Position numbers and translations under genes: made by a program. The notes under the pieces were generated by a model, which worked only from the letters and a program-made list of their open reading frames with translations, did not search any database and had not been told where the DNA came from. A stretch of 64,000 bases of DNA from Fidelibacterota bacterium 408169 (lineage in GTDB: Bacteria > Fidelibacterota > Marinisomatia > Marinisomatales > TCS55): NCBI GenBank assembly GCA_002256485.1, contig NNSG01000001.1, positions 252,017-316,016 of the forward strand, in the 5' to 3' direction. This document shows, one piece after another, positions 55,727-64,000 of this stretch (positions are counted from its first letter, which is position 1; each line of letters starts with the position of its first letter).

Positions 55727-56755
55727 TCAAATCAAAACAGGTTCGTATTTACGAATATCATCTAAAACGATACCGGTTCCTTTTACAACTGAAAGTAAAG
55801 GATCCTCAGCGCGATTGACAGGCACATTTGTTCGTTCACGAATAATCTGGTCAATACCCTTAAGAATACTACCCCCACCAGTCATAATGATTCCTCTATC
55901 TAAAATATCAGATGCTAATTCCGGCGGTGTTCTTTCCAATGCTTTTTTGACAGCTTCAACAATACTGTTGACCGTTTCCTTTAATGCTTGGCGAATTTCA
56001 TCCGATGATACTTCAATTGTTTTTGGTATTCCACTTACTAAATCACGACCTTTAACTGAAATATTTTCAGTTTTCATTCGCATAGCAGAACCGACTGATT
56101 TTTTAATCGCTTCACCTGTTGCCAAACCAATTTCTAATTTATGTTCATTACGAAACCACTGGACAATTGCCTCATCCATCTCATCACCGGCAATACGAAT
56201 GGTTTCCTTTGTAACGACCCCATTCAAGGCAATGACAGCAATTTCAGTTGTACCACCGCCAATATCTACAATTATATTACCGATGGGTTGACTAATATCA
56301 AGACCAATTCCAATTGCAGCTGCAACAGGTTCTTCGATTAAAAATACTTCCCTGGCATTCGCCCTTTCACCTGAATCTTTTACAGCACGACGTTCCACTT
56401 CTGTCACACCGGACGGAACACAAATCACCATACGGGGACGTGCCAAACGATTTATGTTTATTTTGCGAATAAACCCCTGCAGCATACCATCGGTCATATC
56501 AAAGTCTGCTATAACTCCATCTTGCAGCGGACGGATGGTTTCAAGTTCGCGGTGAGTTCTGCCAACCATAGCTTTTGCTTCATTACCAACCGCAACTATT
56601 TTTCCATCATGTACTGATCGGGCAACGATAGAAGGCTCATTGATCATCACACCCTTGCCTTTTATCCAAAGCAATGTATTGGCTGTACCTAAATCAATAG
56701 CGATATCGCCTGAAATCCATGAAAATGAATTGTTAATTGCTGATAGAAAGCCCAT
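55727..56755 (-). CDS. mreB: Actin-like shape protein MreB
   Basis: 342 residues. ASKHA motifs DIAIDLGTANTLLWIKGKGV, IVDIGGGTTEIAVIALNGVV and GIIMTGGGSILKGIDQIIRE. It forms filaments that steer elongation. It heads the mreB-mreC-mreD-pbp2-rodA order. The 79-base gap upstream holds no clear consensus promoter. Confidence 0.97.
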   Translation of the reverse strand: MGFLSAINNSFSWISGDIAIDLGTANTLLWIKGKGVMINEPSIVARSVHDGKIVAVGNEAKAMVGRTHRELETIRPLQDGVIADFDMTDGMLQGFIRKININRLARPRMVICVPSGVTEVERRAVKDSGERANAREVFLIEEPVAAAIGIGLDISQPIGNIIVDIGGGTTEIAVIALNGVVTKETIRIAGDEMDEAIVQWFRNEHKLEIGLATGEAIKKSVGSAMRMKTENISVKGRDLVSGIPKTIEVSSDEIRQALKETVNSIVEAVKKALERTPPELASDILDRGIIMTGGGSILKGIDQIIRERTNVPVNRAEDPLLSVVKGTGIVLDDIRKYEPVLI

Positions 56756-56834
56756 TATTGTTTATCTCGGATTATTGAACTGTTCAAAATGAAGATACAA
56801 AGTTAAATCAAAAATGAACGATTATCATTATGAA

Positions 56835-57608
56835 TTACATCTTTTCAGGAATTGATTGTAATAATTTTCGAGTATACTCATTGATTGGTTTTTGAAATAC
56901 ATCTTTGACTGTACCTGTTTCTAAAATTTTTCCTGATTTCATTACCATGACCCTGTGGGCAAAGGACTCCACAACTTGGAGATCATGTGTAGTAAATAAT
57001 ATTGATAATCCATCTTCATACATCAATTTCATCAGCAAATTGAGCATCTTGGCTTGAACAGACACATCAAGTGCAGAAACAATTTCATCACAAATCAATA
57101 TGTTTGGCTTCACTGCCAACGCTCTGGCTATGCAGACTCGCTGGCGCTGACCGCCGGATAATTCATGCGGATATTTTTCTTTCGTATCTTTAGTTAAATC
57201 AACTTTTTTCAGTAAGTCCAACAATTGTTTTTCACTATCCACTTCCGGGTGGTGGAGTTTGATCACTTCCTTAATTGCAAAACCAATTCGCATTCTAGGA
57301 TTCAATGAACTCAATGCATCTTGGAAAATAATTTGAATTTCCTTGCGCAATGAATTCATTTCATTGGGATTATACACCTGTTCATTGTAAATGTAATTAC
57401 CGTAGAAATTATCAATAAGACCTACAATTGATTTACCCAATGTGGATTTTCCACTGCCACTTTCACCAACGATGGCCAAAATTTCCCCCCGGTGTAATTT
57501 TAGATTAATCGAATAGAGAGCTTGAATTAATTGAGGTTTTTTAAATAATGATCGCTGGCCGGGATAATATACTGAAACATTTTCTAATTCAAGGATTGGA
57601 TTATCCAA
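56835..57608 (-). CDS. Opp/Dpp-type ABC ATPase without a visible transporter
   Basis: 257 residues. Walker A GESGSGKSTLG, signature LSGGQRQRVCIARAL, Walker B ILICDEIVSALDVSVQA (Asp-Glu present, with the residues DEIV in place of DEPT), H-loop THDLQVV. Sequence is OppF/DppF-like. No permease or binding protein is within reach in the window. It follows the nucleotidyltransferase gene by 3 bases. Confidence 0.85.
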   Translation of the reverse strand: MDNPILELENVSVYYPGQRSLFKKPQLIQALYSINLKLHRGEILAIVGESGSGKSTLGKSIVGLIDNFYGNYIYNEQVYNPNEMNSLRKEIQIIFQDALSSLNPRMRIGFAIKEVIKLHHPEVDSEKQLLDLLKKVDLTKDTKEKYPHELSGGQRQRVCIARALAVKPNILICDEIVSALDVSVQAKMLNLLMKLMYEDGLSILFTTHDLQVVESFAHRVMVMKSGKILETGTVKDVFQKPINEYTRKLLQSIPEKM

Positions 57609-57611
57609 ATG

Positions 57612-58676
57612 TCAGTCTATTTCAACTCGGCTTTGATCGCCAAGTATAAATCGGTGTGTGATCGGTTTAGATTGGGACCGTAAAAGTTCAACATCACTCC
57701 CCAAAAGTGACGCTTCAATTCGGCGGGAAATATTACTAATTCTACATTGATGCATTAGAATGGAGTATTCTATTTCACTATTGACAATCTTACATCCGTC
57801 ACCGATTGCTGAATAGGGTCCAACATATGCTCCATCAACTGTAACATTTTCACCAATTATAACCGGGCCACGGATATTTGAATTTATGATTTGAGAGCCT
57901 TTCCCCATTACAACCCTTCCGGAAACAGTAGATTGTTCATCAATATAACCTTTTCGTTCATCATTAATATTATCCAAAACGAGACGATTTGCTTCCAAGA
58001 GATCAGATGGCTTTCCTGTATCTTTCCACCATCCTGTTATTTCAGAATATGAAACACTAAATCCTTTTTCTATTAAATACTGATGAGCATCGGAAATTTC
58101 CAATTCACCGCGGGCGGATGGCTTAATATTATTCACTGCTTCAAAAATATGACTATCGTAAACATAAATTCCAGTAACAGCTAATTTACTTTTAGGTTGA
58201 TCAGGCTTTTCTTCAATTCCTATAATTTTCCCATTTTTAACATCTGCCACACCAAAACGATTTGGATCAGGTACTTTACTTAACACTAAATGACAATTTG
58301 AACTATTGGTTTTATAATCTTCAATAAATTTATTAATTCCACCCACAAGAATATTATCTCCTAGATAAAAAACAAATGGGTCGCTTTTGATGAATGATTC
58401 AGCAATTTTTACTACATGACCTAAACCAAGAGGAGCGGATTGTTCAATATATTTAATTTTTAGTTTGAAGGAATCTCCATTACCAAAAGCGTCAGCAATG
58501 GATGTATCACCCTCGTTTATAATAATTCCAACTTCGTCAATACCTGCGTCATGAGCATATTCCAAAGCATATGCTAACATCAGTTTATTCGCAATTGGAA
58601 TTAGATGTTTATTCTGTGTATGTGTTATTGGACGTAATCGAGTTCCGTGCCCCCCTGCTGTAATTAATGCTTTCAT
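57612..58676 (-). CDS. Glucose-1-phosphate thymidylyltransferase-like, with LbH domain
   Basis: 354 residues from the ATG at 58676, preceded by AAAGGAA. Pyrophosphorylase motif ALITAGGHGTRLRPITHTQN and product-side EEKPDQPKSKLAVTGIYVYD. The C-terminal 110 residues are a left-handed beta-helix (SGRVVMGKGSQIINSNIRGP, VIIGENVTVDGAYVGPYSAI), as in long RmlA forms. It makes an NDP-sugar, probably dTDP-glucose. Confidence 0.88.
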   Translation of the reverse strand: MKALITAGGHGTRLRPITHTQNKHLIPIANKLMLAYALEYAHDAGIDEVGIIINEGDTSIADAFGNGDSFKLKIKYIEQSAPLGLGHVVKIAESFIKSDPFVFYLGDNILVGGINKFIEDYKTNSSNCHLVLSKVPDPNRFGVADVKNGKIIGIEEKPDQPKSKLAVTGIYVYDSHIFEAVNNIKPSARGELEISDAHQYLIEKGFSVSYSEITGWWKDTGKPSDLLEANRLVLDNINDERKGYIDEQSTVSGRVVMGKGSQIINSNIRGPVIIGENVTVDGAYVGPYSAIGDGCKIVNSEIEYSILMHQCRISNISRRIEASLLGSDVELLRSQSKPITHRFILGDQSRVEID

Positions 58677-58729
58677 AAACAATATTCCTTTTTAAACATT
58701 ACATTTTTTCTATATAAGCACGCACCATT

Positions 58730-59236
58730 CTATCTACCAGACATCATTGCAGCTTTGCACAATTTATCTGCAACTGCATTGCCTTCCCTCGGAATGTATT
58801 CCAATGACCATGAATCAAAGTTATCCAATAATTCTGTTGCCTCTGCGTGTAGCGGAATCATATTCTCATGTTTTACCCTGAACTCACCATTTACCTGATT
58901 TACGATTAATTGGCTATCCGAAAAAATGTTAATGCTGAATACATTCATTTCTTTAGCCATACGTAACCCATAGATCAATGCACTGTATTCAGCTTCATTG
59001 TTTGTAGCATCGTCATAATATTCAGAAAAAGAAGCAATTTCATCCCCTTCCTGATAAAATACTCCACCAATACCGGCTGTTTTAGAATGGAGATCAGCTG
59101 CGCCATCAACATAAAGATCGACAGAATTGCCGGATGAAAGTTTTTGATGTAATTCTTCCAACGTTTGGTTAGAACGATTTTCGGCTGAAGCCAGTAAATG
59201 CTTGATAGCGCTTATTTCGTTTTGTTTCAGTTTCAT
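58730..59236 (-). CDS. RNase H-like protein (RNase HI family)
   Basis: 168 residues. A short N-terminal helix then the RNase H fold: LYVDGAADLHSKTAGIGGVF (Asp), ATNNEAEYSALIYGL (Glu), NIFSDSQLIVNQVNGEF (Asp), REGNAVADKLCKAAM (Asp). All four acidic residues are present, so it is probably an active ribonuclease on RNA-DNA hybrids. Alone between rmlA-like and the Fe-S nuclease genes. Confidence 0.88.
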   Translation of the reverse strand: MKLKQNEISAIKHLLASAENRSNQTLEELHQKLSSGNSVDLYVDGAADLHSKTAGIGGVFYQEGDEIASFSEYYDDATNNEAEYSALIYGLRMAKEMNVFSINIFSDSQLIVNQVNGEFRVKHENMIPLHAEATELLDNFDSWSLEYIPREGNAVADKLCKAAMMSGR

Positions 59237-59306
59237 AATAGGGGTGGAAAAATATAACAGTTATATTATGTAAATAAATCGAATCCTTTATTGATTTTGA
59301 TATTCA

Positions 59307-60104
59307 CTATCTAATATAGGGATTAGTTCCTTGTTGCGCCGGACATTCTTCCCAATAATAACACCAATTACAAAGTATCATGGGTTTTGGAGGAAAATCA
59401 GCTCCCTCCTTTTCTTTTAAACGAATTTCATCTATCCGCTTTTGCATTGACGCTGACAACAACTGCAATTGTTCCATCGTTCGCTTTGATCTGATTTCAA
59501 TTCCATAACGCACAAAATGCCAAACGAGTGTAACGTCTTTTACATCATCCCGCTGCTGTTCAAGAGCAATCTGATACAACGCTAATTGACCATCTTTATC
59601 TGCCTGACCTTGGCTTAACGCACGTTTACCAGTCTTATAATCATGAATCTCAAATTTCCCATTCCCATCATGATCCAACCGATCCATAATTCCTTTCATC
59701 CGATATGATTCATTCCCGTCAAACATAAAATCCATTTCCAACTCAATCCCTTCAACACGTTCCGCAAAGGGCTGATTTTTGCGATAAAATCTGGCGATAC
59801 AATCTTCGCCCAATCGAAAATAATCTTCTTTGCGCTCACCTCTTTTCGCGATGGCGATTCGATCATGCCAATTATCATTCCAAACAGATTTATAATAATC
59901 GTGGATGCTATCGATAATAGGGATGCGTCCTGATTGAACTTCCTTATATAAAAATTCCAATGCTTCATGGACTCGTTTACCCATAAAAGCTTCGATGCCT
60001 TCATCAGGTTTACGGATGAAATCAATATAACGGAATTTAAATTGTGCAGGGCATTTTTTATAAGATTCCAGCCCGCTATAGGAAAATCGCTCCAGTACAC
60101 TCAC
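59307..60104 (-). CDS. PD-(D/E)XK nuclease with Fe-S cluster (RecB/Cas4-like)
   Basis: 265 residues. FSYSGLESYKKCPAQFKFRY begins like AddB/Cas4 nucleases, MGKRVHEALEFLY holds the histidine, EIHDYKTGKR holds the Asp-X-Lys core, and the C-terminus MILCNWCYYWEECPAQQG supplies three more cysteines. The four cysteines fit the iron-sulfur staple of this clan. No cas or addA gene is present. It overlaps the GWxTD gene by 4 bases. Confidence 0.88.
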   Translation of the reverse strand: MSVLERFSYSGLESYKKCPAQFKFRYIDFIRKPDEGIEAFMGKRVHEALEFLYKEVQSGRIPIIDSIHDYYKSVWNDNWHDRIAIAKRGERKEDYFRLGEDCIARFYRKNQPFAERVEGIELEMDFMFDGNESYRMKGIMDRLDHDGNGKFEIHDYKTGKRALSQGQADKDGQLALYQIALEQQRDDVKDVTLVWHFVRYGIEIRSKRTMEQLQLLSASMQKRIDEIRLKEKEGADFPPKPMILCNWCYYWEECPAQQGTNPYIR

Positions 60105-61378
60105 CAGGTATGTCCTGTAATATAAGGTGTAGTTAAACGATAATCTCCAAAGCCATTTTCATCATAAAAAGTAAAACTGCGATTAATACGGTAATAATGC
60201 CACGTTTGATTCGCATTGCGGTCACTGCTCATGAAAATTCGTTCTATATCATCCGGCGGTCCAAAAAGAATGTATATCATTCCCATATCTGTCCTCCAGC
60301 CTGGCGAAAATGACGTGAAATGTTCATTGGCGTATCGTACTCTGGAATAATATTGATCCATCAGCTCATTTGTAGCAGTTTCGGGAGTTGGGTCCCTGCC
60401 TTTCCAAAATGTATAAAATAATTCTTCTTTTTCTTTTTTCTTAACTTTGGATAATTTTGATCGTTCATCGCTCGTCAAAATGTAGCGCATTTGGTCCATG
60501 GCTTTTTCCAAATCACTTATTTGAGAAGAAACTCCCGGACGTTTGATTTTTAATTCGATAGTTTGTTTTTCAGATTGTCCATCCTGCTCGAGTTTAACGT
60601 ATAGTTTTGCCCTTAAACCTGATATTTTATCAACAGGTAAATTTAATTGGTGATTGAAATAATTATCTGAATTTGTAAATAAAGTATCAATTGAAGAAAT
60701 GACTTCTCCATCTGACGTCTTTAATTCCAGGTTAAGTAAATAATCTCCAGGATTAACATTACCTGTAATATAGATGGGTACAAAAGATTGAATAAATGTG
60801 ATTTCATTTTGATAGCTGGCCATTAGTTTTTTACTGCCTTGCCATGAGCCTGTATAGTTAACCAGAACTAATGGGGGAAATAAATCTAACCCATTCTTAT
60901 TATATTTGCTCAAATCCACTTTCTCTTCTCGAACACCATAATTACGAGTATCAATATCCAAAACTTCACTTATAATAGTGTACTTCCCGGGTTTCACTAA
61001 AAATTCATGTTCAATAAAGTACCAGTTTGATTTGCTGACTGTCTCTAAATAATCCGATGCTTTCAACGTCTCCTGGATTGATTTATGATCTATTTGCTGA
61101 CCTTCTTCATTTAAAAGTGAAATGCGAGCTTCAAAGCTAGATTCAAATCTGCCATTCTCTTTTACAAACTGTAAAGAAAAACTTGGAATCATTACATGAG
61201 TATTGAGTTTTATTTTTCCTGTTTCGGAAGATGCCTGTGGTGAAATTATAAGATGAAATTGCTCGATGTTTGATACTTTTAAATCTTTTTTACCTCGCAT
61301 ATTTCTTTGGCCGTTTACAACTGTTAATACCATAATAATGAGCAATACTGTTTTAATATTCTTCAATCTTTTGTCCAT
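60101..61378 (-). CDS. GWxTD-domain exported protein
   Basis: 425 residues, signal peptide (TVLLIIMVLTVVNGQRNMRG). The family motif is SPGWRTDMGMIYILFGPPDD near the C-terminus, followed by WHYYRINRSFTFYDENGFGD. A beta-rich N-terminal part precedes it (LVLVNYTGSWQGSKKLMAS). GWxTD proteins are widespread in FCB genomes, function unknown. It overlaps the propeller gene by 16 bases. Confidence 0.9.
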   Translation of the reverse strand: MDKRLKNIKTVLLIIMVLTVVNGQRNMRGKKDLKVSNIEQFHLIISPQASSETGKIKLNTHVMIPSFSLQFVKENGRFESSFEARISLLNEEGQQIDHKSIQETLKASDYLETVSKSNWYFIEHEFLVKPGKYTIISEVLDIDTRNYGVREEKVDLSKYNKNGLDLFPPLVLVNYTGSWQGSKKLMASYQNEITFIQSFVPIYITGNVNPGDYLLNLELKTSDGEVISSIDTLFTNSDNYFNHQLNLPVDKISGLRAKLYVKLEQDGQSEKQTIELKIKRPGVSSQISDLEKAMDQMRYILTSDERSKLSKVKKKEKEELFYTFWKGRDPTPETATNELMDQYYSRVRYANEHFTSFSPGWRTDMGMIYILFGPPDDIERIFMSSDRNANQTWHYYRINRSFTFYDENGFGDYRLTTPYITGHTW

Positions 61379-62994
61379 TTAAATTTAATTAAGCCATTCG
61401 ATGTTCCAAGCCAGAGATGTTTTTTATCCACGTTTATATCGTGTACTTGACCCAGAAAATCATAGTGATAATCACGGATGAATCTATCTTTTAAATCGTA
61501 ACGAATAAAGCCATCATTAGTTGCCAGAAAAATAAATTTTTTAAATCTAGCCATAGCTGTGATTTCTCGGCCGCCAAAAACGGATGCATCAACTAATTCT
61601 TTCCAGGATTTTGACATAAGATCAAAACTCCAAACACCATGATTTGTACTTACCATCATTTGATTTTTATAATGTACTAATGCTTTAAAACCAGTAAGAA
61701 CATCCTCCATTCCTTCCATATCACCCATGGATCCAATTCGTTTAAAGTTCATTACTTTTTCTTCACTTAAATCTACAATGGTCAATTCATAATTTGATGC
61801 AATCCACAATTGATTATTTACGAGTTCAATATCATAGATATATACATGATTAAACGTTTTTTCGAATCCAAGTGGATTCCCACTTTTACTGTGCTGATTT
61901 AATCGAGAAATTCCCGAGGATGATGCAATCCAAACAAATTCACTATCGACTTCCATGTCCGTGATAATTTGTCCGCTGAATCCTCTTGTTTCATCCAATG
62001 TCCGCCAGAAATCAGAATTTTCATCATAAACTAAAATCATTTCTTTCCCGCCGTACCAGATTTCATCCTCTACACGGACTGCACAATAATAAGGTCCAAC
62101 AGTTAAATTGGAATAATCATCGAAACCAGTAATTGCCATTATATTTCTTCTGGAGTCATAATAAGTAAGCCCTAGCGTTCTGTTACCAAATCGACCACCG
62201 ACTCTAAAAGCCTTTTCATTCAAGATGAACTGAACATCATTATTTCCCAGTCCGGCAGTTAATGGGTCTAAAAACTTCAAATGATTATCACCTATAAAAA
62301 TCGTACCGTCTGCCATTCCTAAAACTATATCTCCTTCACGTCCTTCAAATAATACTGTTGCTCTCATATCTCTACCATGGGGATTTACAGCACCATTTCC
62401 AAAGACCAACCAACCGTCTGACAATGAATACTCATTTAATCTATCTATTTCATAATCGGGAAAATTAGAACTGCTGCTCCATTCAATATTGATTTCATCG
62501 GGGTATGTATAAGTTCCTAAAAATATTCCTGAAATATGATCCAATTTTACGTATCCACTGCTGGTATTGACCCAAATATAATTCGACGAAGATCCCATGC
62601 GTACAATGATTGTTCCAAGGGGTAATCCCCAATCCACAATATTATTTATATACCAATTTCCCACCCGTGTATGACTGGAATGAACATTCTCTCCTGCTGC
62701 AATCCACAAGTTTCCTATATGACGATCGAAATGCACAGCAGAAATATAATTACTTTTCAATCCTTGAGCAGTTGTGAGCGGTTCTTCCAAATTATGACCA
62801 ATTCGTTGAATTCGAACCACTCCTCCGCTTTCAGTACCAATATATATATAGGAAAATCCTTCGGTAATAGATGTGATTTCACCCAATTGTCTATACAACA
62901 CCCAATCAAATGGATTATAGCGATTATCCGGTTGGGAGTTTAATTGACAGATTAACGTCAGTAAAATTAACAGGGAATTTCGATACATATTCAC
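61363..62994 (-). CDS. Exported beta-propeller protein (regulator-propeller-like)
   Basis: 543 residues, signal peptide. Repeated blades of the two-component-regulator-propeller type: GNLWIAAGENVHSSHTR, DSEFVWIASSSGISRLN, NNQLWIASNYELTIVDL and DKKHLWLGTSNGLIKFK. There is no kinase or DNA-binding domain. It may bind a surface ligand or act with the GWxTD protein, whose gene it overlaps by 16 bases. Confidence 0.8.
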   Translation of the reverse strand: MNMYRNSLLILLTLICQLNSQPDNRYNPFDWVLYRQLGEITSITEGFSYIYIGTESGGVVRIQRIGHNLEEPLTTAQGLKSNYISAVHFDRHIGNLWIAAGENVHSSHTRVGNWYINNIVDWGLPLGTIIVRMGSSSNYIWVNTSSGYVKLDHISGIFLGTYTYPDEINIEWSSSSNFPDYEIDRLNEYSLSDGWLVFGNGAVNPHGRDMRATVLFEGREGDIVLGMADGTIFIGDNHLKFLDPLTAGLGNNDVQFILNEKAFRVGGRFGNRTLGLTYYDSRRNIMAITGFDDYSNLTVGPYYCAVRVEDEIWYGGKEMILVYDENSDFWRTLDETRGFSGQIITDMEVDSEFVWIASSSGISRLNQHSKSGNPLGFEKTFNHVYIYDIELVNNQLWIASNYELTIVDLSEEKVMNFKRIGSMGDMEGMEDVLTGFKALVHYKNQMMVSTNHGVWSFDLMSKSWKELVDASVFGGREITAMARFKKFIFLATNDGFIRYDLKDRFIRDYHYDFLGQVHDINVDKKHLWLGTSNGLIKFKWTKD

Positions 62995-63033
62995 CCTGAA
63001 ATTGAGTACGGATTTAATTCAGAAAAAGAAAAT

Positions 63034-64000
63034 TCAGGAATGATGGTGATTGAGTATTTCAGTGAGCAAGTCCAAGTTAATAGGAACAACTCCCACTTCT
63101 TCGCACACACGACCTGCTGCTAAATTAGCTAATGTAGCGGCTTCTTCCGGAGTGGCTCCTGCAAGTTCAGCCAATGCAAATGTTGCAATCACTGTATCGC
63201 CTGCACCGGAGACATCGTGAACAGCGCGGGCTTTTGTGGGAATTTTGTATGATGAATCCTCTGTGGTTAATAACATTCCTTCTGCACCGAGAGTAACTAA
63301 AACATAATCAGCATTTAATTTTTCTCGTAGAGTTTTACTTTCCTTTTCAGGATCATTTGAATCCATTGATTGGTAAAATTCTACAGAGTTTGGTTTGAAT
63401 AAATGTACACCTTTAAAAGCGAAAAAATTCTCCTTCTTTGGATCAACATAAACGGGAATATTATTTTCATTTGATAATGAAAGTATAGAAGTAATCATTT
63501 TTTCAGATAACAATCCTTTATTATAATCAGCTAATATAATGGCATCATAATTCTTTATATTTTTTTCAATTGAGGATTGTACTGTATTAACTGCCCCACT
63601 TGAAATTCCATCCAATGATTCGAAATCCGTACGTACAACTTGCTGATTTTGAGCTATGACACGCGTTTTTACTATCGTTGAGTAATTTGGATCTTCCACC
63701 ACTCCTTCAACTTTCATTCCCCGGTCCACCATTATCTTGAGCAATTGTTCACCATGACTGTCTTTACCAATTACACCGGCTAAGGTAACATTTGCTGAGA
63801 GTGTAGCAATATTCCAGCCTACATTGGCTGCTCCTCCGGGATTATTGGTTATTTCTTTGATTGACACAACTGGAACGGGTGCTTCTGGTGAAATACGATT
63901 GGTTTCACCCCACATATAGGAATCCAGCATTAGGTCACCAATAACAAGAATATGTTTTTGACTGAATTGTTCAGCCAATACATGAAATCGTTTGCTATTC
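63034..64000 (-). CDS. D-glycero-beta-D-manno-heptose-7-phosphate kinase, 5' end outside window
   Basis: At least 322 codons, with the frame open to the right edge (…RFHVLAEQFSQ before KHILVIGDLMLDSYMWGETN). PfkB motifs: NNPGGAANVGWNIATLSANV and DVSGAGDTVIATFALAELAG. It is the HldE-N/RfaE1 domain that phosphorylates heptose 7-phosphate for ADP-heptose, the LPS core sugar. It appears as a single-domain form. A TTG at 63978 looks like a start but the upstream codons also fit the family. Confidence 0.88.
   Translation of the reverse strand, partial: NSKRFHVLAEQFSQKHILVIGDLMLDSYMWGETNRISPEAPVPVVSIKEITNNPGGAANVGWNIATLSANVTLAGVIGKDSHGEQLLKIMVDRGMKVEGVVEDPNYSTIVKTRVIAQNQQVVRTDFESLDGISSGAVNTVQSSIEKNIKNYDAIILADYNKGLLSEKMITSILSLSNENNIPVYVDPKKENFFAFKGVHLFKPNSVEFYQSMDSNDPEKESKTLREKLNADYVLVTLGAEGMLLTTEDSSYKIPTKARAVHDVSGAGDTVIATFALAELAGATPEEAATLANLAAGRVCEEVGVVPINLDLLTEILNHHHS

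Noticed and set aside
56756-56834. Bacteroidetes-type promoter (TAACTTTG) before mreB
   Set aside because: A TAnnTTTG match is present, but the host group is uncertain and the upstream TTTG box at the right distance is not convincing.

Overview
The window is about 37-40% GC by eye and almost entirely transcribed leftwards (minus strand). Only four small genes, between about 10.6 and 12.4 kb, read rightwards. The gene content points to a Gram-negative, rod-shaped member of the Fibrobacteres-Chlorobi-Bacteroidetes (FCB) side of the tree. The evidence is a PorV-like outer-membrane protein, a C-terminal Por-type sorting domain, a GWxTD protein, a stand-alone GT5 N-terminal domain, BamD, FtsEX, RodA/PBP2/MreBCD, class 1B PyrD/PyrK and a MutL-like ATPase. 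The mix fits the marine candidate phylum Marinimicrobia (SAR406) best, but that placement is an inference from gene content.

Layout, left to right. 1-4.6 kb: an uncharacterised operon of a MutL-family ASKHA ATPase, a lipoyl-like/KOW-like protein, a small conserved protein and a DUF6754-like membrane protein, split by a four-helix-bundle gene bordered by inverted GGATTAG repeats. 4.6-10.5 kb: lipid and pyrimidine housekeeping genes (cdsA, lipid kinase, rlpA, pyrD, pyrK) and a TPR lipoprotein. 10.6-12.4 kb: small genes on both strands (PEGA-like, zinc ribbon, DUF1232, BolA, TerB-like). 12.4-18.4 kb: an accessory region of different base composition. It holds a thioredoxin-like protein, an SRAP protein, a DUF559 nuclease between hairpin repeats, a tight umuD - class III CoA-transferase - umuC operon, a frameshifted membrane gene, a GIY-YIG nuclease, a 39-bp tandem array and tRNA-Ser(GCU).

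18.4-31.9 kb: housekeeping genes (dprA, obg, icd, fmdB-like, coaD, rsmD, a GspL-like protein, a membrane-anchored protein, comEA-like, dnaJ, grpE, hrcA, ftsX, ftsE, a cation/Ca2+ antiporter, nadD). 31.9-40.7 kb: an envelope cluster of bamD, a DUF5683-like protein, a giant peptidase/propeller/barrel protein, an M6-like protein that has lost its zinc motif but carries a sorting domain, and a PorV-like protein with two EF-hand loops. 40.8-44.5 kb: a TRAP transporter with a TatT partner, in the order tatT-tatP-tatQM. 44.5-51.3 kb: glyA, a TPR protein, an outer-membrane protein, a lipoprotein, the GT5 domain and a CpoB-like protein. 51.4-56.8 kb: the elongasome genes rodA, pbp2, mreD, mreC, mreB. 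56.8-64 kb: an orphan Opp-type ATPase, a sugar nucleotidyltransferase, RNase H, an Fe-S PD-(D/E)XK nuclease, a GWxTD protein, a beta-propeller protein and an ADP-heptose pathway kinase cut by the window edge.

The most interesting material is (a) the MutL-centred operon with no mutase in view, (b) three separate single-gene cassettes (four-helix bundle, DUF559, GIY-YIG), each bordered by repeats, (c) the CoA-transferase between umuD and umuC, and (d) the envelope cluster with an inactivated M6-type protease and an EF-hand-bearing PorV-like protein. No stretch over 300 bases lacks a gene except 17923-18259, which is described as repeats.
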